Part shown: positions 44,301 to 59,300 of the stretch, one piece after another
Position numbering within the stretch: the stretch's first letter is position 1
Layout: the number at the start of each line of letters is the position of its first letter
Assembly: GCA_000469685.2 (NCBI GenBank)
Contig: LS997565.1
Coordinates: forward strand, 301,501-365,500
Direction: 5' to 3'
Source of the DNA: Haemonchus contortus
Taxonomy: Eukaryota; Nematoda; Chromadorea; Rhabditida; Trichostrongylidae
DNA: 64,000 nucleotides
Translations under genes and position numbers: made by a program
The notes under the pieces: generated by a model
The model's database searches: none
Seen by the model: only the letters and a program-made list of their open reading frames with translations
Told to the model about the DNA's origin: nothing

Positions 44301-47300
44301 TTACCCCCTTTTTCACTTATTTTTTGCATGCATGATGAGTTGATTAGAAGAGTAAAAACAATAGATCATTGACGGATGCAAGTTATGGAAAAACATTAAG
44401 AATGCAGACAGAGTCACAAGTGTGTGATAGTATGGGAGTGGAGTAGTCCAATGAATCGTACTCGCTCGAGGGACACAGGCCAATACATTCCTTCCGTTTA
44501 GAGTTTTCGTGAACAGTTTGGCCATCGGGCCGGCGGTCGTCCTGGTGTTCGTTTGACGTCCCGAGGGATCCAGTCCGTAACCGCCCTGGTCGAACGATTA
44601 TCACTATATCGCATGAGGTGCCCGGCCCATCTGATTTTCAATATCTAGGCGTATTTAACGATCCCTGATTTTCGTTCACTGGCGGAGCTCGGAACTCCGG
44701 ATTCCTTCTGCACTTGCGTTCATAGGGATACTCCAAGCATAGTCCTCTCCCAGCGCTTGAATTGCACTAACTGCACATCCATCCTGCTTTCGTAGATTTC
44801 AAGTCTCTGATGCGTTTGTCAAAGCAGGAAGAACCGCAGTATCAAAAAGGCGCGCGCGGTGACGGATGATCTTCGTCTTCTTCACTACTCCCGCGATGTT
44901 TCTAAATGCTCCCGCGCCGCGCGTTTCCTTCTGCTCTGCCCCGGTCCTGAGTCGTTCACCATGTTGACTTCCCGACGAAGATACACATAGCTAGAGCATT
45001 CAGATATATTGATTACATTTAGCGAAAGGGAGCATCAGTCACCAATCCGTTTCTCATGAACATCGTTCATTTCTGAACCGAGCTTTCCAAAAGCGTTGTC
45101 GAATTCGGCCAACATTTTTTAAACCTGCTCGATGTTCGGTGTTATAAGCACGATGTCATCTGCAAAGCGAAGATGATGTAAGTAAGGGCGACGTCCCAAG
45201 TCACTCCCACGTCTTCCCATCCCAATGACGCATGATATTCTCGAGGGCGGCACTGAGAATTTTGGGCTAGATGATCGCCCTGTCGATCCTCTCTCTCCAT
45301 GTTAATGAAAACTTATAGAACGGCGAGATCCTGGCCGTGAAGTCGTTGTAGAGCTTTCGAAGCGTCCTTATATATTGAGTAGGGACACCCTGGCTGCCCA
45401 GGGCTTCAATTACCGCTTTTGTCTCGTCGGTATCAAAGGTTTTCTTCGAATAGATGAACGAAAAACATGACGGCGTTATGTATTCTCGCGGTGCTTCAAT
45501 GACTCTAGTAACGGTGTGGATGTGACCGATTGTACTGAACCCTCCCTCTCCGAAACCCTGCTTTTCCACGTGGCTGTCCTTCATCTAATATTCTGCCAAT
45601 CCTGTCAAGGATGACTCGTGTAGAGTTTATAGATTACAGACAGCAGGCGAATTGGGCGTTAATTGTCATTGTCGTCTGCACCTATTTTCTTATACAACAA
45701 CATGGTCTTGCTAGTTTTCTACGAAGTAGGCACTTTTCATGCCGACAGGTTCCGCGTGAAAGGCGTAGCCAGGGTTTTGACAATGGCCGATGGAAAGCTC
45801 TCTAGATGTTCTGTTTCGATCCTGTGGGAGCGGGTGCTGTACCATTCCTCACCGACGTGATGGCATGTCAGATTTCGGAAAGGAGAACTGGAGGGATGAC
45901 ATATCTGTTTTGCCCAAGATGTTAAGTAGAGAGTTAGACGTGGCTGTTGAAGAGATCAGACTAGAAGTCGTAGATGACCTCCGTTGCCCTTCGGGACGGA
46001 ACTGATTTGCCTAGATAGAAATCCTAAGTACGTATGTGGTTTAAAAGGAGTTGCTTTTGTGATTCCATTCATCGCAGCGGCGATCCAGTGATCCAGTAGT
46101 TCAGCGTAATAGTCAGGCACTTGATCATCAGCTTTGTTCATGCGAGGGGGTACAATCGTCGGCTTGTTTCAGAGTAACCGAAATCTAGTCTCAGAGCTAG
46201 AAAAACCACAAAAAAAAAATGAAAAAAATCACATACCGGCTGATATCGCAGATGTTAATAATTTTCAGGCCATTTGGCTTACCGATCAACCAGGACGTTT
46301 GTCATACGTGATCCTCAACTATGACCGTTTGGGTTTTGACGCCCAGGATTTCCGAGCCAATTCAAGAAGTGGACGTTGTCGAGTAGGTTATTGCTGATCC
46401 TACTTTATATAATTCGCTAAGTGTGTCTGTTGGTGTGTCGGTGTGTTTGTGTGTGTTTGTTTGTGTGTGTGTCGGTGTGTGGGTCTGACCGGAAAACACT
46501 GGGAACACTTATGACAGGTGATGGGGGCAGACTCCATCCACAGGGAGCAGGTTGTGCACGATAGAAATTTTATGTCGCAAATTTATAACTCCTGCTCCAG
46601 TGGACCCAAAGCGTTCAAAATTGGTAGGAGTACAGGGGGCGGCATGAAAACACTTATGGCAGGTAGCAATATCGAACTCCGCCCACAGGGGGCGATGTGT
46701 GCACAGTAAAAAATTGGGCCGCAAATTCACAACTCCTGTTTACGTGGACCTAGAGCGTTTGAAATTTGGCAGGATTACACTTTTCGTATTACCAATGGAA
46801 CCTCAGCATTCTAATAGGTGATGCAGGATATGACGGGATCATAGGCATTCGGTGACAGGAACTGATGATAACTGATAAGAGAAGATAAAGGACCTAAGAG
46901 TGCCGCCTACCGATCGAAACTTTAACATCTTCGGTATCTACGATGTAGCTTTGACCGTTCAGTATGTTTCATTCGATAAGACGAGATGGTAAAACAGGGT
47001 GACAAAAGTGAGTGGTAAGTGCAGTGGTATGGACCCGTTAGGGCAATACGATAAGCAGATTGCAACTTTGCTCGTTTCTTACTATTAGATTACGACCGCT
47101 ACCCAGCAAGGTTTGTGATTCAATGAAGGATCCTCTTTGCTCGATGTCATTTGCGAAAAACTTATTCGACCGCCTGTAATCAAGAATTCTCAACAAATGG
47201 TATCTCCGTAAAGAAAAGGGTCCATTGATAAAAAAATATCCGATAACGGGGTTATCTCCACTCAGAACATCCGCTAAGCATCATCCTTGATTGTCTAACA

Positions 47301-50300
47301 GTTGGATTTTTGATAAGCATTTGTTGCAAAGATAGAGAGCAAAAGTTCGAGACTTCCAATCGAAGTTTTGCACTGCCCTGTTAGTCCTGTGTCAAATTTT
47401 GTGTACAGGAAACTGCCGTTTGTTCCAAAAAAGGAGTGGAGAATTAGACTTACTACAACTATCAAAGAAAGAGGGGAGCTTTCGATTTCTGTTGTGTCAA
47501 AGAAGGATTTCGAGCCCTGTTTCAGTTTCTTACTCTCACTCAGCTAAACACGGATCAGCTAAACACGGAAAAAACTCAAAGACTATAAACTTTGAAAAAG
47601 GGAATAAAATTCTTCAGTTCAGCATTTCTCGGGATAGCGTGTTTGACACAAGAAGGAGGAAAGCCTGGCGTTAGCCGGGCGATCCGACTGGTCTTTAGAT
47701 ATTGCACTACCGGCTAACGTCGGGTTTTCCTTCCCTATGACAGGCTTGTGATAATCGGCAAACTGGCCGCTCCTTACACTAAGCCTTATCCCTTACTTTT
47801 ACGAAGTATGTTCTTAGAAAATGTAGTTAGGGGGGAGGAGGGGGGTGGATGGGTCTTGCTATTATTCAATTGTTCAACACTGAGGGCTTAAGTGCATAGA
47901 AGGAAGGGCAGTCGATCTTACCTGTGCTTCAAGCTGGTTCTAGGCCTTACCTGTGCTTCGAGCTGGTTATAGGTGAAAGAATATAGTTTTTACCTAAGCC
48001 TCAACGAGGGAGGAGCGGTGGGGTTGGGATGAGATGATTTCCTCGTGCACAAAGCTAGGATGGGGTATCATTTGAATATCCTATTGAATCACCCACCCCG
48101 GTGCTCCTTTCCTCCTGAAGCTTAGGTCAAAGAAATGATGTTCCCGGCTAAGAAACATTCCGGAGCACAAATATGGGCTAAACTCTTTATTGCGCGCTCC
48201 AGCCCTCAATGTTGAAAATCAAGCAGAGGTCTACCAATATATTATCACCTCCGATTTTTGCACAGACGTACATAGCACGATTACAGCGCAAACCGAAATG
48301 ACAGTCTCGGTTACCACCTAACTGCACATTAGTCACTACATTGCGCAGCACTCGCTCCACACCATCAAGCTACCCACCAATTTACTGCTTCATATATAAG
48401 AGGGAAATATGAGAACTGAGTTTTCCATATAACTGTCTTTAGCGTAATCATAGAGTTTTGCCCACGGGGGACACACCAACAATTCGATAAACACCCAAAT
48501 CGACAAACCGGCACACCAAGTTTCTGCTTTATACATAAGAGAGTTAATGACCTATTGAATGCCCCACTGAAAGGCAACCAAAGACTCGAATGGTTCTCAC
48601 AAATGCTGTCGATTCATAATAACACCATTATCATGTATCTTTATCGCCGATGCTTCCTTTCTCAAGTTTTGCCAAGAATGATAACAAAGCCAAAGTAATC
48701 GAGACCCTTCGTTGAATCACAAACTTCGCTGGGTAGCGATCGTAATCTAATAGCAGTGAGTGAACCAATTTTGTCTCCTTATATTTTGGTATCCTTGATC
48801 GATCTCTAGCACTGCCCTTACCCTTCCTGTCGAATGAGACATATCGAAGAGTCAAAGCTAGACCGTAAATAATAGAGGGCGCTAAGATTTAATTGATGGG
48901 TGGTCCTCGCTTTAAGGCCTCTTCTGTCGTCAGTGTTCCCAACCTATTTCCTCTATTCCTATCAATTTTCAACGCTCCATGTCCACTGGAAAAGGAGTTA
49001 TGAATCCGCGCTAACATATATTTCGCGCAGAGCCTGCCCCTTGTGGCCGTGGTCCAGCCCTCCCACCCGCATAACTGTTCCCATCCTGACTCCTGTACTC
49101 CTACCATGTATGTACTCTCTGGACCCACGGGAACAGGAATTATGAATTTCCGATCGAACACACACACTTGCACACACACACCTAAATGCATAAGCACACA
49201 GACATGATCGCGTTAAGGAATGCGCAAAAGTCTTCGGCCAACCACTTCCACTCTTTCTCGGGCAAAACTTTTTTGATGGAGCAATTCACGCGAGGTTTTG
49301 ATATGATCAACCAAAGCATATTTCACGTTCTCCAACACTATTTGACTACAGCGCAGCAACACCTACATAACTAAGAGCAAAGTGTTTTCTCGGTAGCAGA
49401 CTTCGCTGAAAGCAAAGTTAGCGACGTCTGCAATTATTCGCCCCTTATGTGCGCAATTATTCGCCCCTTATGTGCATTGTTCTCCTTTACTGTGTTCGGC
49501 GCTAGCGTTCGTACACTTTCTACATGTCGGAGAAAATGAATCCTAGAAGGACCGGTATTTGTATTTCCAGTTCATTTCGAATTTCAATTCTCTGGGATAT
49601 CTGGAACATAACCAGATTGGAGGTTGATAGCGGTAAATAGTCACAGTGCACCCATGCTACGTCATTGTAATTTTGAAGGAGTAGATCTAGAATGAGGTAG
49701 TTTGGCACGACACTGTTTAGCGTCACTGTATACAATCCTTCTACTATATATAATACCACTTGGGTCGCCCAGCTTACGCCAGATCACCATTCCTTACATT
49801 TACGCAGTTAGAAAGGCCCCCTCCACTTCACGTGAAGAAATGCAGATGAATATAGGATAGAACTGAGTTATCCATATCACTACCTTTATCGTAATCATAA
49901 GTTTCGCGGATGGACAGACCGACAAACATACAAACCGACACACCGACAAACAAACCGACACACCAAGTTTCTGCTTTATAAATGAGAGAAATATTTCGCT
50001 AGGCATGTCCTTTAGTTTGTCGGTGTGTTTGTGTATGTGTTTGTGTGTGTCGGTGTGTGTGTCCGACCGGGAATTCATATCGCCTCTCCCCGTGGACCTA
50101 GAGCGTTGCAACTTGGTAGGAGTACAAGGGCAGGATGGCAATACTCATAGTGGGTGACGGGACCGGACTGCGCTCACAGGGGGCGAAGCGTGCGCGATAG
50201 AAATTCTGGGCGGCAAATTCATAACTCCGTTTACGTGGACGTATAGCGTTAAAATTTGGTAGGGTTACACTTTTCGTGTCGACAGTGGAACCTCGGCATT

Positions 50301-53300
50301 TTAACAAGTGATGTGGGATATGATGGGATCGAAGGTACTCTGTGGCAGGCACTGATAATAATTGATCACATAAGATAAGGGACTAAGAGAGGCCACCTAT
50401 CGATCAAAATCCTAACATCTTTGGTATTTACGATGTAGCTTTGACCGTTCTATTTGATGTTTCATCCGAAAGAAGGGATGCTAGAGTAGGGTGACAAAAG
50501 TGAGTGGTAAGTGCAGTGATAGAGATCCATCAGCTGCAGTACGATAAGCACATGAGGAGTTTGTTCATTTCTTGCTATTAAATTACGACCGCTACCCAGC
50601 AAGGTTTGTTACTTAATGAAAGATCCTCTTTGTTCAATATCATTTGCAATAAAACTTAACCGACCGCCAGTAATTTTGAATTCTCAACTTATATTAGGTT
50701 GTTCGGAAAGGAATGCGCGCTAACTTTGTCCATTCATTTCTCCCCTACTGTAAGAGATTTTTCGGAACAGTTTTGTCTATTCGAAAGAGATTCTTGTTGC
50801 GCATCTTTTGATATATTTTTGTTTATGTCTACTTTGTTTTTTTTTTAAGAAAAAAAAGTTTAAAAGGTGCTTGACCAAAAATTCCTTTTGCGGGCTTGCA
50901 TGTGGTACAACTTCAAGCAAGGAAAATCGGCTGCTGAATCTCATCGTGCCACATCTGAAGTATACGGCGGAAAAGCCCTGTTAGAAAGCCAGTGTCCACG
51001 ATGGCATCAGCGTTTCAAAGACGGTAATGAAAGCTTGGAGGGCGAAGATCACGGAAATCGGCCTCAATTCGTCGATAACCAAGTGTTGAAGACCGTCATT
51101 AAATTGGGTCCACACCAAACCACCCGAGAACTAGCAACGCATGTTTGCTACTGAAACCCTATCATCCATGAGCATTTGCTAGCAATTGGCAAGAAGAACA
51201 GGTGCGGAAAATGGGTACCGCACAAGCTAAGCGACTCAAACCAGGCAACACAAGTGGCGATGGCCGAAATTCTTCTCCATCACTCCGAGAACAGCGGTTT
51301 TTTCAACTCTATTATTACATCAGACAGGAAATGGATTTGCCTCGACTACGCAACACGAAAAAGACAGCGGTTAGACGCCGGTGACACTCCAAAACCGACT
51401 CCAAAACCGGATATACACGGCAGAAAGGTGATGCTCTGTGTTTGGTGGAACAGCAAAGGTTGAGTGTAGTTTGAAGTCCTGAATTCGGGTCAAACGGTTA
51501 CGGCGGACATATACGAAGATCAATTGGACCGCGTGGACCAAGCACTGCGTCATCAAGGTGTCGAAACGAGGTCGACAAAATTCCTCCTCGGCGACGCTCG
51601 TCAACATGTTGCGAAAACCACCTTGGAAAAAAATTGAGGAATAAGGGTTGAGAATTCCTGCCTCATCCGCCTAACAGCCCAGACCTGACTCCATCCGATG
51701 GCCATCTGTTCCGGTCAATGCAGCACTCCTTGGCCGAGAGAAAATTCAAAAACCGTGAAAAAGTCCAACTCAGGGTGTCCAACCACTTTGAGTTGCAGCC
51801 GGCCGAGTTCTTCAGAAGATGAATCCATTCTTTGCCTAAACGTAGACAACAAGTCATCGATAGTAATGGAAAATATCTTTTGAATTGATCTTGTTTAGTT
51901 TCGTTTTTATAATAAAAAATTTTTTGAACTCAAACGCCCATTCCTTTTCGAACAACCTAGTAATATCTCCGTAAAGGGTAGAGTAGTAGGTCCACTGATG
52001 ACATCTGATAATGGTGTTTTCATCGCTCAAAACATTTGTAAGTACGCCCCAGGCATTAGCTGTCTAACAGTTGAATTTTTGATGGTATTCCATCTTAGGA
52101 ACGAAAGCAGAGGTCGACAGGATCGACACTTCCAGTCGAAAGCGTAAGCACCGATTTCCACCGATTATCGTTTGCACTGCTCTGTTGAATATAATTTGCG
52201 CTGCCCTGTGTCTAATTTCGTGTGCAAGAAACTATTATTTGTCTCAAAAAGGGAGTGGAGAGTGGCCGATTACTAAAACTTTGTCAAAAAAGGAGGGGAG
52301 CCCGGCGTTAACCGGGCGAACCGACTGGTAGGATTCTTTAATGGCTATGTTGGTCATATTATTCAGGGATTACACTGAAGGATCTCCTAACATCATCCCG
52401 AATCTACGAAAGACGGTGCCGCGAACAGTCTTGTCGATACTGCACATCTGAGAAGATCTGTGAACTCCAGGGCACTGTCTATTTGATTCAATGTGGAGGA
52501 TGTGGAGAAAAGTACGTGGGGAAGACCGCGAGACCACTGAAGATTCGTCTGGATGAACATAGAAGAGCGTTGGCCAATCCCGCTGCCTATCCACACAGCA
52601 GTTTCTCCAGGCACCGTACGCTTAGGCATGAGAAAGAAAACGCTCCATCCTTCAATGTGAGGGTTTTGCATAGATATTTGGTACGGCCACTGGAAAGGAA
52701 AATCATGGAGGCACGGGAAATATACCGCATCAAGCCGGAAATCAATGCGAAAGAGGAGATGCGTGACCTACTGAGACTGATTACGTGATAACACTTAATC
52801 GCCTCAGAACAAGAGCGGCGTCCATTTTCCCTTCAAGATCCCCGCCGACAGGTCCATTCCCCTTTTTCCCCCAATATTTCCGGTTGACTTGGTATGATTC
52901 GATGTGTTTCGTATTGTAACTGATAGTGACTGATTGTATGCAGCAATGTATTGTAAATAATTAAGGTCTGACGAAGGCATTATATGCCGAAAGCTCACCA
53001 ATAAAAGTGAAGAGGAAAGAGCTTCGAAAAGTACACAAAACGACAAGAAGTCTAAATGAAGCTCAGAGATAGCAGTATTTTAAAATATTCAGGCATTGTT
53101 CAATGGCGGGAACCATACCGGAGTTGTGGAAGTGGACCCAACGCAGGCCTACAAAAACACACCCAAGGTAAGAATTCAGTTCATATCCAAGCGAGTAGGG
53201 GGCTGCTTTTTTGGGTCTGGGTTAGAGCGCAGACGATCACAGCCCAAATGGCGTCCACTTGATAAGTTGGAACGAGAAAGTGTAAAGCAGTACGTCATTT

Positions 53301-56300
53301 GATTCGATAGGAAGTAACGTTCCGAGAGCCTGGAATCACTCAGTTCTACTGCCGTGCAGCTTCAAATACCTTAGACCTTTCACAGTTAGAATGTTTTTGT
53401 CCCAAGTGTGGTTCCTCAGCTAGGACCAACATCTTTCTCTATTGCTAGCGATACACAAATTATCTAAAATTATCGTTGTGAGGTCGAAGCGACCTGAATG
53501 TGGCTCAGTGAGGGCTCGCAAAAAGGCTTCGTTCGTCGACGTCCACACTTATTGTTGGAGGCGGATGTGTTTCGACTACGTTGAATGGTCTGCACAGTAC
53601 ACAATGGAGCACACGTGTTGGATATTCATACAACCAGTCGGACTCACGGCGACGGGGGGAAGGCAATATTCGGCCACCGTAGTCGGCTGTATACAACTGC
53701 ATACCACTCAATCCAAATACAGTTTCCATGCCAGTTTCGTTATGGCTTCTCCCCTTGAATCACCCCCCCCCCCCTACTTTCACTACTATCAAGAAGCCTC
53801 ATGTTTACTACTTCTACGATTTTTCTCGCTTTCGTGGCCTGTGATGTACTATTTTCCTCCAACACTTCCGTTCCTGATTTGAATAAGGCTAATCAAGAGG
53901 ATCCTAAACTATGCGTCTCAATGCACGGCTCTTGATAATTTTGAAGTATCTTCTTTTATACATGTGATGGGAAAGACAATCCAGAATATTTATTTATTTA
54001 TTTATTTATTTAGCAATACGTTGTAAAAGACAACGTTAGAAACAACATAACAACTACTAACACAAAACAATACCAGCAACACGAGGGACTTAGCAAATAA
54101 CACCTTGATAAGGAATAGGAAGATGGTACCAGCTATGCCAGCTAGAATAGTGCAAACGTGAAAAGGAAACGCGAAAAGAGGCATATTTGAGAAATATGAG
54201 GCTTCAAAAAGGTAGTAAAGTCAGGGTCGGATGAGAATGTCACGATGAAATTCGCGTAAAAGGGGTATTTGGACGGGCTGTTCAAATGTGTTCGTGTCTT
54301 TGCATACTGCCCGTCACCGTGAGGTGCCCCTGTGCAATGTTTGTTTCTCGCTGCAGATGATACGACCTTTACAGCCTCCAGCAAACGGGTATGTGCCACC
54401 TCGTGCGTCCGAGGACGCGCGCGGCAAATTGCGCGGCGAAGCTCGTGACGAGTTGCACGGCTCTGACGCCAATTTTTGGGGCACAAGCTCAAATTAGAAC
54501 AGTTTGGTAGGGTCAAAACTACTCTGCTTCAAATTTGGGCCTCAATGATACGCGCTGAAGTCGTTCTAAGCGTTACGAGCTTCGCCGCGCAATTTGCCGC
54601 GCGCATGTTCGGACGCACGAGGTGACCGTCCCCCCATTTGTTAGCTCAGCCAGTTTGGAGCCATTATTACGCCCTATCCGGGCCGTTTTTCTACTCTGCA
54701 GCGTTGCTTGTGCTTCTCAAGGAGACACAGGTTGGTTTGGGAAAGGAATCTCAGATATCATTCCCATCGTGAACTCTGTATTCAAAGAAAGGCGAGGCAG
54801 CCGTGAGCGTCTCACTGGGAACTACTGTATTCTGGCTTTTGCAGATCGAATATAATTGATCAAAAATTTTTAAGAAAAGCCTGGGGAGATGAAATTCTCT
54901 AGGAACTTGTAGTTTTACTGTAATTTCAGGTGTTGGCACAGCGATCCGGCGTTCCCCATGTCGTTCGTGGCCGCTATATGTTCCGAGTGGACGACGTCGT
55001 CCGACCAGCTGGTTGCAGCAACAAAACGGGAGGGACGTGTGAGTACTTACAAGTGGTTTTTTCTGAGGTCGATAATGTAGATACAATGAATGCGATGTAC
55101 AAGCGATTGATGGCAGAATGCAGCTTAGCTAAGTTTTGGAACCTTGAGTGATTGATTCCGTTCAGATCCCATGATGATCTATCCAAACATCGTGAATATG
55201 CTCGGTGAAATGACAGTGGATGTTAACGCGTTGTGTTTGGAACGAAGTCAAACGTACATTCTTATGATTGAAGAGCGAGAGGTGAGGGGAACCTGTCGCC
55301 CAAGAATGCCCATGCGATAATCTGTTAGAGGGAAGGAAACGTCAAATTCTGTGAAATTGTGATATTATAAGCTTTTAACATGTTTTTAGAAAATCTGAGC
55401 ATAGTGTCCACCCCTTCAGCTGTACATGTAGTAGAAAAGGTTCTTGTCAAAACTGCCATTTAGCTTTCGCCTTGCAGTGGGTTTTACCCAGATACACTTC
55501 TCTTCCCACTAGCCAAGAACAGTAATATGAATGGGCCTCATTCCCCTGAACCTAAGGGAGTCTCCAATACAGCAGCGCTGGGTGGGACCGCTCGGGAGAG
55601 GCTGCTAAAATCTCAGGGTCAAAACAGGCAAAAGGGTTAAGATGGCAATCTGTACTTTCAACGCACGGACGTCTGCCTCGAAAGTGTCTATAGAAGAGCA
55701 GGTGATGCAAGCTGGGAAGATCAAGTACGACGTCATCGGACTGACCGTGACGAGAGGCATCGCCCGCTGCACGTTGTATCCGAGAAGAACTGATTCTTGT
55801 AACATGCGACAGCAGAGGCGTCGGCGGCGAGGGTGTCCCCGTCAACATACACTTGGCCATGAACATCAATTCGTACGAAAACTTGACAACCCGAATCGGA
55901 CATTTGCGATTAAGAACTGTGGCTCAACCCCAGTTCTAACAATCTTCGTTGCCTACGCACCAACATCGAGCTACGAAGAAGAGAAATCGGAAGCGTTTTA
56001 TATGGATCTGATGGATCCGGAGAGGCTCTACAGAGAAGAACATATTTTATTCAACGTTATCGTCGGTGATGTCACCGGCAAGATTGCCCCGAGAAGGACG
56101 GCTGAAAAGCTCCACCGGGACTCACGGAGTGGAAGTCGGAAGTCCCATATCAAAATAGACCACATCATTTCAATCGGAGATTTTGCCTGACTGATGTCGA
56201 TGTTGTTTCGAAGTTCTACACGGGATCGGGCAATCGTCTCCTCCGCCCCAGATTCTGTTTCTCAGTCTGTGGAGAGAGCTATGAAGTTCAGGAAACGAAG

Positions 56301-59300
56301 GCCCAGTACCTCCATCATTTGGCACGACTTCGCTTCCTTTGCGAGTGAATGAGAAGATTCCGCTTCGACAACATAAATGAGGAATACAACCGGTTGGTCG
56401 AACATCATGATGATACTAGGAAAACAAAACGTCTATGAGTAGCCAAGGGACGACTCTTTTCCAAGACTCGAGCTGATACGCCAGCGTAGAATCGCGCTAG
56501 CTACAGCAATCGTCAAGAAACGTCGAAACTGCGAAGCTGTGCAGGGAAGCGAGCAATAAAGGAAGATCTGAAAGAGAAAAGAGCAGCAGTTATGAAGCAC
56601 TTAGCAGCATCAAGCCGCCGAAGCCGGAAAGAGCGTTCGAAAAACCCGAAGGAGCTTCGTCAGTTACAGGCAAGACCACGGTAGCCCCCTTCGTCGTCCT
56701 GGCGGAAAAGTTACTGCATCTCGAAGGGCAGTGGAGAAGGTCACCTAGGACTTCTAGTCGGATCTCTTTGACGGGCACTTCTACCTGCCTACCCACCATC
56801 TTAGGCAAGACGAAATATCCTCCTTTGGTTCTTCCTTCCGAAATTCGATATGCCCCTAAAATGCTCGTCCTGAACAGGATTGGCAGAATATTGGATGGAG
56901 GGCTGCCATGCGAGCAAGCAGGGATTCCGAGAAGCTTCGGTACAATCGACAATCGATTATATCCACACCCTTACAAGACTCATTGAAGCGTCGTGAGGGC
57001 ACAAATTGCCGTAAAGTCTTACATCCATCGATTTCACAAAAGCCTTGGACACCGTGGACACATGAGCTGTAACCCTGAGCAACCAGGGTATCCTTACTCA
57101 ACATATAAGGATGCTTCTTGAGCTCTACAACACTTTGCAGAGGAAATCGTGCTTATAATACCGAACATCAAGCAGGCGAACGAATGCTGGCCAAGTTTTA
57201 CAGTGCTTGTGGAAAGAATGGCTTGAGACTGAACTTAACGAAGACGATGTTCATGGGAAAAGGACTGGTACCTGATGCTCCTTTCACGCTGAACGGAACG
57301 GATGTCTCGGAATGCTCTAGCTATGTGTATCTAAGCTGGGAAACCAAAATGATGAACGACTTAGCTCCGGAACTGAGCAGAAGGAAACGCGCCGTAAGGG
57401 AAGCATTTAAAAATATTGAGGGAGTATTGAAGAGAACAAAGAGCATTCGGCTCTTCGCTCACCTTTTCGACAACGCTGCCCTTCCTGCTTCGACACACCC
57501 CTCAGAGACTTGGACTCTACGAAAGCAGTATGAGCACGCTGTCAGGGTTACTCAGCGCGCTTCGGAAAGGGCGATGGGGGGAGTTTCCCTATACACGCAA
57601 AGGCAGAATGGAATTCGAAATTCTGAGCTCCGTCGTGGAACGAAGATTAGACCGTTGGTTGGTTACGCCAAGAAATCGAGGATCAGGTAGGCTGGACACG
57701 TTATGCAGTGTTTTGGTGACCGTTGGACCACTATGGTTGCTGACTGGATCCCTCGGGACATTATGCGAACACAGGACGGCCGCCAACGCGATGGTCGGAC
57801 TTCTTCATGGGAGCTCTGAACGAAAGGACTGCTGAGCCTCGAGCCCCTGAAGCGAGAACGATTCACTGGACTACGCTGGCTCGTGACAGGAACGATTGGG
57901 ACCGATCTTAGGAAACTGTCATCGTTGACGCCAAGAACATGGCCATACCACTGGAGACGGGCGTCGCGCATTTCATCGACAATCGGCGCTTCAACCAATC
58001 TCTCCGTGGCGACATCATTACACATTTGGTCTATTCATATTACTCCAGCTGTCCAGCGGAACATCTTGGTCTCCAACACACTGAGACGAGCTTTAACTTT
58101 TCTGGTCGCACGCCAGCACTCAGCGCCTACATTGCGACCGGCCGAATGACGGGTCTATAGATCTTACCAGGGAAGGATCCCAACTCGAAGTGGCCATTTG
58201 AAATAAGACCTATACTACTAGATGTGTTTTTGGGCGCTGAATTCAAATCCACTTTCCAAATCTGCCAAGCGATTCTCCGAACGGAGTTATGAGGGTGGTT
58301 TTAGGTGACATTACATGAGAAAACTTAAATTACATGGAAGTAGCTCGCTCCTCAACGACGGCTTGGTGTAGTGGTAAGCGTGACGCTTCATGCGCGAGAT
58401 GCTAGAGTTCGGGTTTTTTGGGGGACCGAGTTTTTGCATTATATAGAATTTTTTCCTACAGGACTAGGTAATTCTCTCATGGTGATTTTATCACGTTTTA
58501 TGACCTTTTAAGGCTTTGCTGTACCTTCTCCTACCTACCTACCTGTTAGCGAGCGGGAAATTGCGCAAAATTTGGAGGTTCGGACGAGTAAAACGCATAT
58601 GATGAGCAATGCTGTTGCTAGAGTGGGTGTTGATGCTAGATTAGATGCGATGGTGCGTAGCAGACCCGGACTCACCTTCACCGGCATTGTTGATAGTGGA
58701 ATCGTGGACATCATTCAAAGATCAGAAAGCTATTCAGAGCGTCTTACCTCCACAAAAGCAGGTGAAGGAAATGACACCCTGCTCGAGGCTACCACGAGGC
58801 TTATACAGCCGATAGAAGCTCATTCCTTGTTTCCTTCTAGAAATATGGTTAAACGCACCACCTCATATGTAATAGCTCATGATCTCAACTTTTACACTAC
58901 TATACTCGTGTACACACGAGACCCCATTCTTTGCTTACTATCGATTGCCTATTCTCAGTTCTAGGCGATGAGATTTAGAAAATTTCTCTTTTATTCATGG
59001 TATGCCGCCGGCTTCTTGAGCACTCACACGGGTGATTTTGGGACGCCTACTCAATTCTGTTTTCCTTCTGATCTGGGGTTAGTGAGTGTAAAGCAATGAG
59101 CTGTGACGAGTTCTTTTTCATCCGTTTCTTCCATTGTGAAAAGTTTCTTCGCTTCAAATATTTCGTGCTAGGGTATCACATTTGTTCATAAAGTGGCAAA
59201 AGTTACCCTACTGTGAATCCTGCTGTGAATATAGAGTGCATGAGCGTGCGAGTAAAACCGAAGTATTACTTTAAGTGGATAAATATCGGCAAAAGCCTTA

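Noticed and set aside
53442..53882. 146-codon open frame on the plus strand
   Set aside because: It crosses a poly-C tract, has no motif and lies in a Mesh-like intron.
58357..58430. A tRNA gene
   Set aside because: A and B boxes are present, but there is no acceptor stem or anticodon arm, and it lies in both arms of a repeat.
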